Source: an uncultured Slackia sp.
GTDB taxonomy: Bacteria > Actinomycetota > Coriobacteriia > Coriobacteriales > Eggerthellaceae
DNA length: 64,000 bases
Assembly (NCBI RefSeq): GCF_944321625.1
Contig: NZ_CALUMA010000029.1
Span: forward strand, 35,038 to 99,037
Direction of reading: 5' to 3'
How positions within the stretch are numbered: position 1 is the stretch's first letter; every line of letters starts with the position of its first letter. The notes below the pieces were generated by a model. The model worked only from the letters and a program-made list of their open reading frames with translations. It ran no database searches and was not told where the DNA came from. Both the position numbers and the translations under genes were made by a program. Positions 52,419 to 61,522 of this stretch are shown here, piece after piece.

Positions 52419-53297
52419 TCAGCAATTACCTATATATACGTGGTTTAGGTGCCGCCGCGCTACATCGGCCAAACGGTGAACATCCTGCACCGGCGTGGCG
52501 GCGCGGTCGGTCATGCTCCATTGGGGAAAGAACCGCGTGACGTGGTAGGTCAGCGTCTCGGCACCGCGCCCGCCATCAAGGCCGGCGAGCCAGCGGGCGG
52601 CGGCATCTATCTCAGCTTCAGAATCATTCATACCCGGCACAACGAGGGTGGTCACTTCGAGATGACATGACGGGTCGGCGGCAAGGCGTTCAATGGTGCG
52701 TTTTACGCATTCGAGCGCTCCCCGCCCCGCCGCGCACGCATCGTAGAACGCATCGGTGAACCCCTTGAGGTCGATATTCGCCGCGTCGATTAAGCCAGTG
52801 AGCTCGTCAATCACGCAAAGCTCAACGCATCCGTTGGACACCAATACGTTAACCAAGCCTTCCTTATGGGCAATCCGCGCGCAATCACGCGCATACTCCC
52901 AGCCCACAAGCGGTTCATTATAGGTATAGGCAATACCCACCACGCGGGGATCGCGCGAACGCGCCTCGCATGTAAGCGACACGAGTTCTTCGGGGCTGAC
53001 GCTGCGCCATGGAACATCACTCGCCCCCGCTTGGGAAATTTCGGCGTTCTGGCAGAAAGGGCAGCGCAGGTTGCAACCGTAGCTACCCACCGATACCACG
53101 AAGGTGCCGGGCATGAAGCGCGCGAGCGGCTTTTTCTCGATAGGGTCGAGCGCCAGAGAGGTCAGCCGTCCGTAGTTTTCGGGCACAATACTCCCGCCGT
53201 CGTTGATACAGGCGCGACACACGCCACGAGCGCCCTCCACAAGTCGGCAGTGATGCGGACAGGTCTCGCAAACGATGCGGTTTTGCTCTTCCACCAT
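52419..53297 (-). CDS. AmmeMemoRadiSam system radical SAM enzyme
   Basis: This 292-residue protein has an N-terminal Cys-rich segment (CETCPHHCRLVEGARGVCRAC) that may bind a metal or auxiliary cluster. The radical SAM CxxxCxxC motif is in YGCNLRCPFCQN, followed by AYTYNEPLVGWEYA and LEVTTLVVPGMND, typical of pyruvate formate-lyase-activating-like enzymes of the AmmeMemoRadiSam group. The AAGGGGTTC ribosome site supports the start. It follows the Memo-AMMECR1 fusion gene, its known genomic partner. The substrate of this conserved system is not established. Confidence 0.92.
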   Translation of the reverse strand: MVEEQNRIVCETCPHHCRLVEGARGVCRACINDGGSIVPENYGRLTSLALDPIEKKPLARFMPGTFVVSVGSYGCNLRCPFCQNAEISQAGASDVPWRSVSPEELVSLTCEARSRDPRVVGIAYTYNEPLVGWEYARDCARIAHKEGLVNVLVSNGCVELCVIDELTGLIDAANIDLKGFTDAFYDACAAGRGALECVKRTIERLAADPSCHLEVTTLVVPGMNDSEAEIDAAARWLAGLDGGRGAETLTYHVTRFFPQWSMTDRAATPVQDVHRLADVARRHLNHVYIGNC

Positions 53298-53421
53298 GAG
53301 AACCCCTTATATACATGCGCAGCGCGGCGGCCGGATGATTGCGCCGGCACAGGCGACACGCATCAAGCGGCGCGCTCGAGCAGCTTTCCAGAAACCGAAA
53401 CGGAGCCACAGCGCCGTTGCA

Positions 53422-54873
53422 TCACACGTGTCGCGTGACGGTGAATCGCTGATAGGTCACGCCGGGCTCGGTCGGGTCGATGCCACCCTTTTGCGCGGCG
53501 ATGCGCACCTGCTCCTCCACGGTATCCACCCCGTCAAGGTCGGGGAGCAGCAGACCGCGACGCCCGCCGCAGCTCACGATGACACCGTAGCGTTTGGGGT
53601 CGAGCGCTTCCGGCCCTGCGATATCCTCCGGCTCCGACAGCACATCCACGTCATACACCAGGTCATCAAGTTCATCCGGCTCAACCGGATTGAATCGCGG
53701 ATCGCGGCATCCGGCCGAAATCGCATTGGCGCATATCTCCTCCGCCAGCGAATGCCGCGTGGGCAAAATGGTTCCAATACAGCCACGCAAATGGCCGTCT
53801 TTCTTGAGGGAAACGAACGCGCCCGCTTGCATGGAGAACAGTTCTTCAGGCAACGCCGCGGCCAGATCATCAGGCAAATCCCTAGCGCCGCGCACGTGCC
53901 TGCCGTCGCGCACGTAGCTTTCGAGCGAGAACCGAGCCAAACGCACCCAAGGGCTTTCGTCTGCACGACGGTCTTCCATCTCCCGCATGCGCCATGCTTC
54001 ATACTGTTCGCCAAACGCTCGCGCAGAATCGGAGCCCGCCGGCCCCGTGGGCGTGAACGCCGCCACGCCATACCCCACGCCGAACGGCCCTTCATACGAA
54101 AGCAGCTCCGCGTCCACCGGCGTACGGTCAAGCGCGCCGGCCATGATCTGGAACGAACACAATCCGCATTCCGCCGCACGCTCGCACATGCCGGCATCCG
54201 CCGTGAGCAGAGCGAGGAAATCTCCGGCCTCAAACGCCCGGCAGGCATAGTCGTCGAGCACGGGGCCGTCGGGCGCAAAGCCGTAGGGGCCATCCTCGGT
54301 CAGCTTGTGCGACAAATCGCCCGATGCGATATACACCGCACGACGGTTCAGCTTTTCGGCAACCCGCTGCACCAACATCCCTAAACGATAATGTTCAAGC
54401 GGAGAAAGACCCGAAAGCCCGATGCGCACCACGCGGTACGGCGCAGGGTTCTCGCCTGCTGCGCGCGCCTTTTCATACGCCTCTTGCACGAAATGGAGCG
54501 GCACGAGCACGCCCCAATCAAGATCAGGCGTGCGTTCACCCGCGGTTCCCGCTGCCACCCCTTCAGCATCGGCGGCATCGCACAGCACATGCACGAATCC
54601 TTCGTCATACTCGACGACGCTTCCGTCTCGCGTGTCACCGAACTGCGCAAACGTGCCCGAAGCACCTGGACCGCCCGAAATATGCAGGTAGTCGAGATAG
54701 GCCGTGGAATGCGGGCTCGAAATCACGATGGTTTCGGGTGCGAGTGCAGCAATGCGCCGACCGACCTCGCGATATGCCTCGACGGTTGCCGAGATTCCCG
54801 ATTCGCGGCCATGGCCCACTCCGGGCACAATCAGCGGGGGATGGGGAACGGCAAAAGCAGCAAGAACGGACAT
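53422..54873 (-). CDS. Memo-like dioxygenase-fold and AMMECR1 fusion protein
   Basis: This 483-residue fusion has residues 1 to about 270 matching the Memo/LigB-like class III extradiol fold (AFAVPHPPLIVPGVG, VISSPHSTAYLDY, IASGDLSHKL). The last 170 residues are an AMMECR1 domain with the hallmark LRGCIGTILP. In many prokaryotes these two domains occur together with a radical SAM enzyme, as here 124 bases downstream. A role in modification of a small molecule or RNA has been proposed but is unproven. The ATG at 54873 is chosen because AGAGGAGATG is well spaced; the ATG nine bases earlier is too close. Confidence 0.92.
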   Translation of the reverse strand: MSVLAAFAVPHPPLIVPGVGHGRESGISATVEAYREVGRRIAALAPETIVISSPHSTAYLDYLHISGGPGASGTFAQFGDTRDGSVVEYDEGFVHVLCDAADAEGVAAGTAGERTPDLDWGVLVPLHFVQEAYEKARAAGENPAPYRVVRIGLSGLSPLEHYRLGMLVQRVAEKLNRRAVYIASGDLSHKLTEDGPYGFAPDGPVLDDYACRAFEAGDFLALLTADAGMCERAAECGLCSFQIMAGALDRTPVDAELLSYEGPFGVGYGVAAFTPTGPAGSDSARAFGEQYEAWRMREMEDRRADESPWVRLARFSLESYVRDGRHVRGARDLPDDLAAALPEELFSMQAGAFVSLKKDGHLRGCIGTILPTRHSLAEEICANAISAGCRDPRFNPVEPDELDDLVYDVDVLSEPEDIAGPEALDPKRYGVIVSCGGRRGLLLPDLDGVDTVEEQVRIAAQKGGIDPTEPGVTYQRFTVTRHV

Positions 54874-55143
54874 GGCAATCATCTCCTCTGCGGCGAACAC
54901 GACGACGCGCCCACGGTGGCGCATCGCGCCTCAATGCGTGTCGCGTCCAAGCGCAACACGAACTGATTCAACCTTAATCCCCTGGCGCCGTTCGCGCAAG
55001 CACATCGTGGTGCGCGTAAGACATTCACCCTCTTGATGATGCCTCACGGCATCGCTTGGACGGCGGTTGAGAGAATAGAGAGGACTCCCTTCCTGAACGC
55101 AGTCTTACATATGCTTTCGAATGAACGCTCTTGTACCGCCCGT

Positions 55144-55178
55144 CATTAAATGTTATATATGCTCTATAACATTTAATG
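55144..55178. promoter_or_regulatory. Perfect 14-bp inverted repeat upstream of the GntR gene
   Basis: CATTAAATGTTATA (55144-55157) and TATAACATTTAATG (55165-55178) flank a 7-bp centre, ending about 20 bases before the GntR start. Position and symmetry fit a YtrA-type autoregulatory operator over the promoter. The rest of the gap from 54874 holds nothing recognised. Confidence 0.88.
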
Positions 55179-55199
55179 TTTAACCCAAAGGAGGATGCC

Positions 55200-55724
55200 A
55201 TGATCCTTCGCATAGACCAAATGTCGCCCGACCCGGTGTATCAGCAGATTCGCGATCAGATTGTTGCCGCTATCGGGCGCGGCGAGCTTCTTCCAGGCGA
55301 TAGACTGCCCAGCGTGCGTGCCCTTGCAAGCGACTTAGGCATCAATCTGCATACCGTGAACAAGGCATATGCGGTGCTGCGCGACGAAGGTTACCTGTTC
55401 ATGCGCGGCCGAGCGGGCGCCGTGGTAGCCGACTTCCAGCAGGTAGCAAGCCCCGAGAAAAAAGCCGCCCAGGCCGAACGGCTCGCGGGAACCCTCTATC
55501 AGCTTGCCCTTGAACACTGCGCGCAGGGCGGCACCGAAGAAGAGTTTTTGAAAGAAGCAAAATCGCAGGCCGATCGCGCGTTCGCAGACCCCGGCGTGGT
55601 GGGCACCCGTCGTGATATGCGTGTATCGGGGCGCAATGCCAACGGAAATCCCCTTAAAGAAAGGGGTCCGCAAGAAGCTCGCGGCATATCGAACGCCCTC
55701 GGCGTAACACCGCAGGGGGTGTGA
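55200..55724 (+). CDS. GntR family regulator, YtrA subfamily
   Basis: This 174-residue protein has a winged HTH at residues 1-75 (DPVYQQIRDQIVAAIGRGEL, LPSVRALASDLGINLHTVNKAY) with only a short C-terminal helical part, as in YtrA-type regulators. AAAGGAGGATG precedes the ATG. It overlaps or abuts the next gene, which encodes a DUF1648 membrane protein, a usual YtrA partner. It probably represses this two-gene unit through the palindrome at 55144. The last 30 residues are polar and low in structure. Confidence 0.92.
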   Translation: MILRIDQMSPDPVYQQIRDQIVAAIGRGELLPGDRLPSVRALASDLGINLHTVNKAYAVLRDEGYLFMRGRAGAVVADFQQVASPEKKAAQAERLAGTLYQLALEHCAQGGTEEEFLKEAKSQADRAFADPGVVGTRRDMRVSGRNANGNPLKERGPQEARGISNALGVTPQGV

Positions 55725-55729
55725 GCGAT

Positions 55730-56872
55730 ATGATCGCTGTCGCAACCGTGGGTATGTTCGTCGCCCTTGCGCTGGCAACGGGGCTGCTCCTTGCATTCAC
55801 GCCGTACCTCATGCGCCGCAATGAGTGCTTTGCCGTGACGGTGCCGCCATCGGCGCAGCACGACCCGCGTCTCATCGCACTCAAGAAGCGTTACGCGACA
55901 ATCATGGTCGTGGTTACCGCGGTTTCCTCCATTGCGGCGCTGGTGGCCGGCGTATTCCTGATTCAAGGATCAGCGCAGTCGGACGGCAAGCCGGCCGCCA
56001 TCGGCATCGCATTGGAGTGTGCGGCCCTGTTCATTCCTATCGTTATTTCGTTTGCGCTCATGCTGCGCAACCGCAGGCGTGTCGTAGACATCAAGCGCGC
56101 AGAGGGGTGGACTGCCCAGGCGCAACAAGCCATCGCAACCATTGTCGAGACGGATCAGTCTCAAGCATTGCCCCTGCAATGGAACCTGCTTTACATCCCC
56201 GTCATCGTGGGAACTCTCGCGTTTGGTCTGGCGTTGTACCCCGCCATGCCTGACATGCTTCCCATGCACGCCGATTTCGCCGGCAACGTGAATGATTGGG
56301 CGCCGAAAACGCTCGGCAGCGCCATCGGGTTCCCCATTGTTTTCGAGCTGTTCATGGCGGCGTGCCTCACGCTGTGCCACTGGATGATCCTGCGGTCGAA
56401 GCGCCCGACCGACCCCGGCGCGCCCGCCACCTCGGCGCTGGCATACGGTATGTTCGCCCGCGCGCAAAGCGTATATCTGCTGGTTGTAGGCGTGCTCATG
56501 AGCGGCGGCATCGGCGTTCTCTTCCTGCTTTCCTCCGCCGGGTTCATCGGATTGGGGCAGACCGGCGTCATCATCATGGTCTTATGCATCCCCGTGGTCA
56601 TCGGCGCCATTGCGCTTTCGGTGGTGTACGGCCAGGCGGGGTCGCGCATGTTCAAGAGGATACAGGATGAAGATGCCCTGCTCGCCGACGAAGACGAGCA
56701 CTGGAAGCTTGGCGTGTTCTACTTCAACCCTGACGACGCAAGCTTCATCGTACCCGAGCGATTCGGCATCGGCTGGACGATGAACTTCGCCCGCCCAGCT
56801 GCCTGGGCGCTCATGCTGGGAGTCCCGGTGCTCACCATCGCGTTTATCGTGGCCGTGAGCATGCTGGTGTAG
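55730..56872 (+). CDS. DUF1648/DUF5808 membrane protein
   Basis: This protein of about 380 residues has roughly eight to nine helices. The DUF1648 signature appears as MPDMLPMHADFAGNVNDWAPKT, seen in SdpI-like immunity and YtrA-linked proteins, and the DUF5808-like segment near the C-terminus reads WKLGVFYFNPDDASFIVPER. A GTG at 55721 overlapping the GntR stop (GTGA) would also be in frame, but the ATG at 55730 is better spaced from AGGGGGT. Function is unknown; response to cell-envelope stress or antimicrobial peptides is the usual inference for YtrA-linked proteins. Confidence 0.85.
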   Translation: MIAVATVGMFVALALATGLLLAFTPYLMRRNECFAVTVPPSAQHDPRLIALKKRYATIMVVVTAVSSIAALVAGVFLIQGSAQSDGKPAAIGIALECAALFIPIVISFALMLRNRRRVVDIKRAEGWTAQAQQAIATIVETDQSQALPLQWNLLYIPVIVGTLAFGLALYPAMPDMLPMHADFAGNVNDWAPKTLGSAIGFPIVFELFMAACLTLCHWMILRSKRPTDPGAPATSALAYGMFARAQSVYLLVVGVLMSGGIGVLFLLSSAGFIGLGQTGVIIMVLCIPVVIGAIALSVVYGQAGSRMFKRIQDEDALLADEDEHWKLGVFYFNPDDASFIVPERFGIGWTMNFARPAAWALMLGVPVLTIAFIVAVSMLV

Positions 56873-56884
56873 GCAATCGTTAAA

Positions 56885-58252
56885 TCAGCCAACGCGAACA
56901 CAGCTGTCACCAATGCAATATGCGGCATAGAGGGGAATCTGATGAATTTCCACGCCCGCCTCCCCCAGAACACGCCCGAAATCGCGGTCGGATAGGACGA
57001 CAGCATAGGGAGCATGCGACTTCTCCATAAACGTTGAAAGCGTTTTGGCACGCACGTTGCGCGCAGACTTCACTTCGATAGGAATGATGCGCATGCAGTC
57101 ATCTTGCAGTAAAAAGTCCAGTTCTCCCATGCCTCCCCACGAAGCAGGCGGTGTCCAGTAGAACGTTCTCAAATCGTTTGACATCAATGCCTGCATTACC
57201 GCATTTTCAGCAAGCGCCCCGCGGAAGTCAGACGAGATCGGCAGGGTCGACGACATTTCCGCCTCCAACCACAATCTCGGATTCACCGCAAGCTTATAAA
57301 ACATGAGTCCCGTATCGGCAAGATATACCTTAAAATAGCTTCCCTCTTCTTCCTCGTAAGGAACAAGCGGCGCTTCAACGCACTCGGTGAGTTGGTTGAT
57401 GGATACCATGCCCGCCCCCGCCAGCCAATCAAGGGGCTCCATGAGTTTAGCCCGCCTGCCGCCACGCTCCACCTGAGCGTATTTGAATTTCTTCGTAGAC
57501 GATCTGAGCAGCTGCGAGGGAATGCTCCGCCACACTTTGCGAGCCGCCAATCCACTAATGCCATTTTCAGGGTCGGTCATGTCGGCCGTGTACGTTTCGT
57601 CAATCTCGCGCTGCTGGACGCGCACTTCATCCAGATTGCGTGTCTCGATATACGCCGCAACTGCTGCAGGCATGCCTCCGACAACCTGATACAGGCGGAA
57701 AAGTTCGGAAGCATGATTGTGCGCAGGATAGGGCTCGAGCGTGCGCACGTGATTTCTAATCGCTTCAGCCATTTCCTCTTCGCCCAGCGCCCAAAGGAAT
57801 TCTTCGAACGTAAGCGGATGCAGGGTCTCCTGTTGGACGCCACTCGGAAACGGTAGGTCACGCTTGCGCGTTGCGACGCCAAGTTGACTCCCCGTAGCCG
57901 CAACGCGCCAACCAGAACCCGAGAAGAATCTAAGCGAGTTTAAGGCACGTTCACATAGCTGTATCTCGTCGAAGAGCACGAACGCCGTAGCTTTGTCGAG
58001 CTTCGTTCTTTTATATTCCGAAACACGACGCATGATGGCGTCGACGTCATCGGTGGGACCATCAAAAAGAGGGGATATGAGCTCGAGGTCAGTCTGGAAA
58101 TCCAGTTTGACGAACCCGTCGCCAGCGATACGTTTACCCACTTCCTCAATAACATACGTCTTTCCCACGCGGCGCGCGCCGCGCAGCAGAAGAGGGCGAT
58201 TCACTGGGGCGGTTGCCCACGCCTCAATAAGCGTCTCTATGCTTCTTCTCAT
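56885..58252 (-). CDS. AAA ATPase with DUF4143 C-terminal domain
   Basis: This 455-residue protein of the COG1373 type has Walker A LLRGARRVGKTYVIE near residue 25, Walker B AFVLFDEIQL near residue 100 and sensor-like VAATGSQLG. The C-terminal DUF4143 part includes KVYLADTGLMFYKL and the PD-(D/E)xK-like ELDFLLQ...PIEVKSA. The start at 58252 is preferred because ACAAGGTGG lies just upstream; the longer frames begin inside a palindrome. Members are common, stand-alone, variably distributed genes of uncertain role, sometimes grouped with defence functions. It converges on the DUF1648 gene with a 12-base gap. Confidence 0.9.
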   Translation of the reverse strand: MRRSIETLIEAWATAPVNRPLLLRGARRVGKTYVIEEVGKRIAGDGFVKLDFQTDLELISPLFDGPTDDVDAIMRRVSEYKRTKLDKATAFVLFDEIQLCERALNSLRFFSGSGWRVAATGSQLGVATRKRDLPFPSGVQQETLHPLTFEEFLWALGEEEMAEAIRNHVRTLEPYPAHNHASELFRLYQVVGGMPAAVAAYIETRNLDEVRVQQREIDETYTADMTDPENGISGLAARKVWRSIPSQLLRSSTKKFKYAQVERGGRRAKLMEPLDWLAGAGMVSINQLTECVEAPLVPYEEEEGSYFKVYLADTGLMFYKLAVNPRLWLEAEMSSTLPISSDFRGALAENAVMQALMSNDLRTFYWTPPASWGGMGELDFLLQDDCMRIIPIEVKSARNVRAKTLSTFMEKSHAPYAVVLSDRDFGRVLGEAGVEIHQIPLYAAYCIGDSCVRVG

Positions 58253-58274
58253 GTGGTCCACCTTGTATCGATAT

Positions 58275-58330
58275 AATTTCATGTATTCATGATACATGAA
58301 ATTTATGAAAACGTGTATTTTAAATACATG
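58275..58330. promoter_or_regulatory. Paired CATGTAT palindromes upstream of the AAA/DUF4143 gene
   Basis: A perfect 12-bp inverted repeat AATTTCATGTAT/ATACATGAAATT (58275-58303) is followed by a second palindrome TGTATTT-T-AAATACA (58314-58328). They look like a two-site operator. On the minus strand the second one precedes CGTTTTC and could also serve as a weak terminator for the ABC operon. Confidence 0.7.
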
Positions 58331-58402
58331 TTTTTTAATAAGGTGGTTACGTCGGAACCCTGCCGATACCCATCGCGTGCATTGAAATCAGGTGTTTCGT
58401 AA

Positions 58403-59164
58403 TTAGTTATCTCGCGCGAGTCGTTTGAAGAGTAGGGAGAACACCACGGCGCCCGCTACGATCCACACTGCCGTCACCGCCAGAGGTATAAGCGCGTCTT
58501 GAAGGTTCATATTGCCTTCGATGGCCATGCCCATCAGGTCGTAGATTCCTCCGGTGGGCAGGTAATGGCCCACCTTCTCGATGCTCTCGTTGGACATGCC
58601 AAACATCGGGACAAGCGTCAACAGCAGCACCGGCACGCTGTACACGCCCGCGGTCATCTGGTCGCGGCACGCAAGCCCTAGCACGAGCGAGAACAGGATG
58701 ATGGGCAGCGACCCCAAAACGCCCAGTGCCAGATACGTTCCCAGCATAGGAGGCTCTCCGCCCGCCACGAAGAAACAGATGGCGTTCACCGCGGTCGATG
58801 CTATCAGTGCAACGACGCTTTTCGCGACAACGATCTGTGAGGCGCCCACGTTGGCAAGCATGAGCGTGCGCAACGTGCGCTTCTCCTTCTCCTCGGCGAT
58901 GCCGTAAAGCACCGTCATGGTGCACACCATGCCGATGGTCATGCAAAGCGACGATCCCAACATGAATTGATCGATAATCGGGTTCGCCGCCGCCTGCTGC
59001 TCGGCCGTGATGCCCGCATCGCTGGTGGCGTCGCCGATCATGAACGTGTAGAGTGCCATGAACGCCACCGGCATCAGGCACACCACGAGCATCGTGGGGT
59101 TCTTGAACAGGTCGACGATATCCTTCGCGAGGAGCGCCCCCGTCTTTCTCATTGCGGCGTTCAT
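58403..59164 (-). CDS. ABC-2 type transporter permease
   Basis: This 253-residue protein has about six membrane helices with the ABC-2 layout. The segment TVLYGIAEEKEKRTLRTLMLANVGASQIVVAKSVVALI (about residues 85-122) is the conserved loop and following helix of the family. It pairs with the ATPase gene that ends two bases upstream (TAG, two bases, ATG). GGAAGGGAG precedes the start. A related permease lies at 61523 on the other strand; the loop EEIERGVPATLVQSGMTTRQIAAGK there matches in position. Substrate unknown; lantibiotic or drug export is usual for this type. Confidence 0.92.
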   Translation of the reverse strand: MNAAMRKTGALLAKDIVDLFKNPTMLVVCLMPVAFMALYTFMIGDATSDAGITAEQQAAANPIIDQFMLGSSLCMTIGMVCTMTVLYGIAEEKEKRTLRTLMLANVGASQIVVAKSVVALIASTAVNAICFFVAGGEPPMLGTYLALGVLGSLPIILFSLVLGLACRDQMTAGVYSVPVLLLTLVPMFGMSNESIEKVGHYLPTGGIYDLMGMAIEGNMNLQDALIPLAVTAVWIVAGAVVFSLLFKRLARDN

Positions 59165-59166
59165 CG

Positions 59167-60018
59167 CTAGAACTCCCTTCCGGTCAGCTCGAGGAACACT
59201 TCCTCGAGGTTGGGCTCGTCAGAATGGATGGAAAGCACCTCGTCGGATGCGAAGAGCTCACGAATCTCTTCCGCCGACGCAGCATCCTTCGTCACCTCGA
59301 GCGTGCCGCGCGAACGCGTGACAACGACCACGCGATTGCGCGCGAACCTCAGTTTAAGCGATTCAGGCTCGTCACTGGCCACGATGCGTCCTTCATCCAG
59401 AATGGCAAGACGGTCGCACACCGAATCTGCTTCGGCCATATCATGCGTGGTGAGAAAGATCGTCGTGCCCGCAGCCTTGAGCTCCGCGAGCATGCGGTGC
59501 ACCTCGGCGCGCGCCGCGGGATCGAGACCGCTCGTGGGCTCGTCGAGGAACAGCAGCTCAGGGCTATGGATGAGCGCCGCCAGGAGCGCTGCGCGCTGTC
59601 GCATGCCCTTCGAGCAGTTTTTGACGAGCGTCTTGCGGTCTTGGCTGAGGTTCATGCGCTCAAGCAGGCGGTCGATATCGCCCGCGCCCTTGCCGCGAAT
59701 CTTCGCGTAGAGCTTGAGGTTGTCCTCGATGCTCATGCGCTCATACAGCGCGCTTGTGTCTGACAGAATGCCGATGCGCTCGTAATCGGCGTCCGATGCG
59801 TTCTCGATGGGACGTCCAAAGAGGTTGATGCGACCGGAGTCCTTCTTGAGCTGCCGAGTAAGCAGCTTGATGGTCGTGGTTTTACCTGCGCCGGACGGCC
59901 CGAGGAACCCGAAGCATTCGCCGCGCGAGACGGAGAACGTGAGCCCGTCGAGCACGCGCTTGGCGCCGAAGGAGAGGCATACACCTTCCATCGAGAGCAC
60001 GATGCTAGTTGCTGCCAT
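59167..60018 (-). CDS. ABC transporter ATP-binding protein
   Basis: This 283-residue ATPase has Walker A GPSGAGKTTTIKLL, signature CSKGMRQRAALLAAL and Walker B LLFLDEPTSGLDP, followed by the switch His in TTHDMAEAD. It has the C-terminal extension typical of ABC-2 exporters of the CcmA/BcrA type. It is coupled to the permease downstream. Its start lies inside the 3' end of a 36-codon gene (14-base overlap), suggesting translational coupling to the micro-proteins upstream. Confidence 0.95.
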   Translation of the reverse strand: MAATSIVLSMEGVCLSFGAKRVLDGLTFSVSRGECFGFLGPSGAGKTTTIKLLTRQLKKDSGRINLFGRPIENASDADYERIGILSDTSALYERMSIEDNLKLYAKIRGKGAGDIDRLLERMNLSQDRKTLVKNCSKGMRQRAALLAALIHSPELLFLDEPTSGLDPAARAEVHRMLAELKAAGTTIFLTTHDMAEADSVCDRLAILDEGRIVASDEPESLKLRFARNRVVVVTRSRGTLEVTKDAASAEEIRELFASDEVLSIHSDEPNLEEVFLELTGREF

Positions 60019-60115
60019 GGTTACCCCCTTTGCCCTTCGCGCCTTTCTTGCTCAAAAAGATATCCATCGCAGCGAACCACGCGTCCACGACGAGATCGAT
60101 GATGGTGGCATGCAT
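60005..60115 (-). CDS. 36-residue micro-protein overlapping the ABC ATPase start
   Basis: The short ORF begins at an ATG with a strong AAGGAGGTGCG ribosome site. It has an amphipathic/hydrophobic first half (residues 4-21, TIIDLVVDAWFAAMDIFL) and a basic, Gly-rich tail (SKKGAKGKGGNHGSN). Its last codons overlap the ATPase start. It may couple translation of the ATPase or be a small membrane-associated accessory peptide; no family was recognised. Confidence 0.65.
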   Translation of the reverse strand: MHATIIDLVVDAWFAAMDIFLSKKGAKGKGGNHGSN

Positions 60116-60117
60116 GG

Positions 60118-60282
60118 CTAGCGCACCTCCTTCGCGACGGAAGCGGCGAGCGCGTCCATACGGCGCTCGATGGCGTCCACGCGTTTGCGGGTAGCCTCGG
60201 CGCGCATGTGCAGCATCAAGCTGATGACGCACACGAGCGCCATAGCCGCGACAAGGATGGTGAGTTGGCTTGCGGTAATCAT
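60118..60282 (-). CDS. 54-residue single-pass membrane micro-protein
   Basis: The ATG at 60282 follows GAAAGGAAC. A membrane helix at residues 7-27 (LTILVAAMALVCVISLMLHM) is followed by a charged, probably coiled-coil helix (RAEATRKRVDAIERRMDALA). The stop lies two bases before the next micro-protein. Its position at the head of the ABC exporter genes suggests an accessory or regulatory subunit, which is inference only. Confidence 0.7.
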   Translation of the reverse strand: MITASQLTILVAAMALVCVISLMLHMRAEATRKRVDAIERRMDALAASVAKEVR

Positions 60283-60505
60283 GGCCGTTCCTTTCAATCG
60301 TGTCCGGGGATGCCGGACGGCTTTTCGTTGAAGCCATGATTGCGCCACCGCCTCGATGAAACAACGGATTTCGCCTGACGAGAGCCGCGTTCGCTACGAC
60401 AGGAGCATAGAAGGATACGAATGGAGCACTGTATTCGCAGCGCACACGAACGGAGCAGGGCGCGATTGTGCCCCGCGGGAATGCCAATCTTGCAATCGGT
60501 TTGCC

Positions 60506-61462
60506 CTAGCGCCAGCCGTAACGCTCGCGCATCTCTTCAGCACGACCTTTGGCAAGAGGGATGGACGTGCGCGCTGCGTCAGCAAGCGTGAGGTTGAAGC
60601 TGTTTCGCGTGAAACGCTCCACTTTCGCCACCTTCTGCACGTTCACGATATAGGAACGATGGCAGCGGAAGAAACCGTAGCGCTCGAGCTCCGCCTCCAA
60701 CTCGTCGAGCGTCATCTGCACGGGATAGAGCTCACCGCGCACGCTGACGAAGTTCGCGCGGTTAACGCTTTCGACGAAATCGACCTCGCGCGGATCGAAC
60801 AGCAGCGTGGCATCGCCGGATTTGGCCACCACTTTGAACACGTGGACCTCGTCGCCGGCATATTCGACGGAATCTTCTTCATCGTCGTCGGTCTGCGCCT
60901 GGTAGAAGCGGCCATCTTCCTCATAGAACGCGGAGCCAGGCATAAGCAGCGCCTCGCGCAAAGGTTCGCCGCAGGTAATCACGATGCCGCCCGATTCCAC
61001 CACCTGTCCGAGCCATGCTTGGACCAGACTGCGCATATCGGGGGAAATATCGACCAAAGGGCGCTCGCAGAACACCACCTCGGGTTCAAACAGGCTCATA
61101 CGAGCGAAATTCATAAGAGCTCGCTGCTCGGCGGAAAGGTTCTTGACCGTGGTTCGCGCGACGTCTTTGAGCCCGAAGTGCGCGATGGTCTCTTCCGCCG
61201 TGATGGTGCCACCCGCTATGCGCGCGAAGAAGCGCAGGTAGGAATGAACCGTATCGCGGTCGAACCCCTTATCGGTTTCGACGTAGAAGGCGCATCGCCT
61301 GTTCGCGTATGTGCGATGGATGAAACGGACCGCGCGATCGGTGGCATCGCGGCGGCATTCGATATGCACGCTCTTGTCTCGCTCGCCTTCGAGCAGCTCC
61401 TCTATGGTGCCGTAATCCGCCACTTCCATCTCCTGCGATTCGTCCGACTTGGGCCGCATCAT
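60506..61462 (-). CDS. LytTR regulator with degenerate ABC-ATPase-like N-domain
   Basis: This 318-residue protein has a C-terminal LytTR DNA-binding domain (about residues 215-315: VDFVESVNRANFVSVRGELY, FFRCHRSYIVNVQKVAKVERF). The N-terminal 190 residues resemble an ABC ATPase that has lost Walker A but keeps a signature-like segment (VKNLSAEQRALMNFARMSLF) followed by EPEVVFCERPLVDISPD. Such ABC-like/LytTR hybrids regulate neighbouring ABC exporters. No good ribosome site precedes either ATG at 61462/61459, and a TATAAT-like run abuts the start, so leaderless translation is possible. It is divergent from the second permease gene. Confidence 0.85.
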   Translation of the reverse strand: MMRPKSDESQEMEVADYGTIEELLEGERDKSVHIECRRDATDRAVRFIHRTYANRRCAFYVETDKGFDRDTVHSYLRFFARIAGGTITAEETIAHFGLKDVARTTVKNLSAEQRALMNFARMSLFEPEVVFCERPLVDISPDMRSLVQAWLGQVVESGGIVITCGEPLREALLMPGSAFYEEDGRFYQAQTDDDEEDSVEYAGDEVHVFKVVAKSGDATLLFDPREVDFVESVNRANFVSVRGELYPVQMTLDELEAELERYGFFRCHRSYIVNVQKVAKVERFTRNSFNLTLADAARTSIPLAKGRAEEMRERYGWR

Positions 61463-61522
61463 TATATATGAAGGCCCCGATGTATCGCGCCGCTCTCACC
61501 AATCAAGTATCATGGGCAAACC

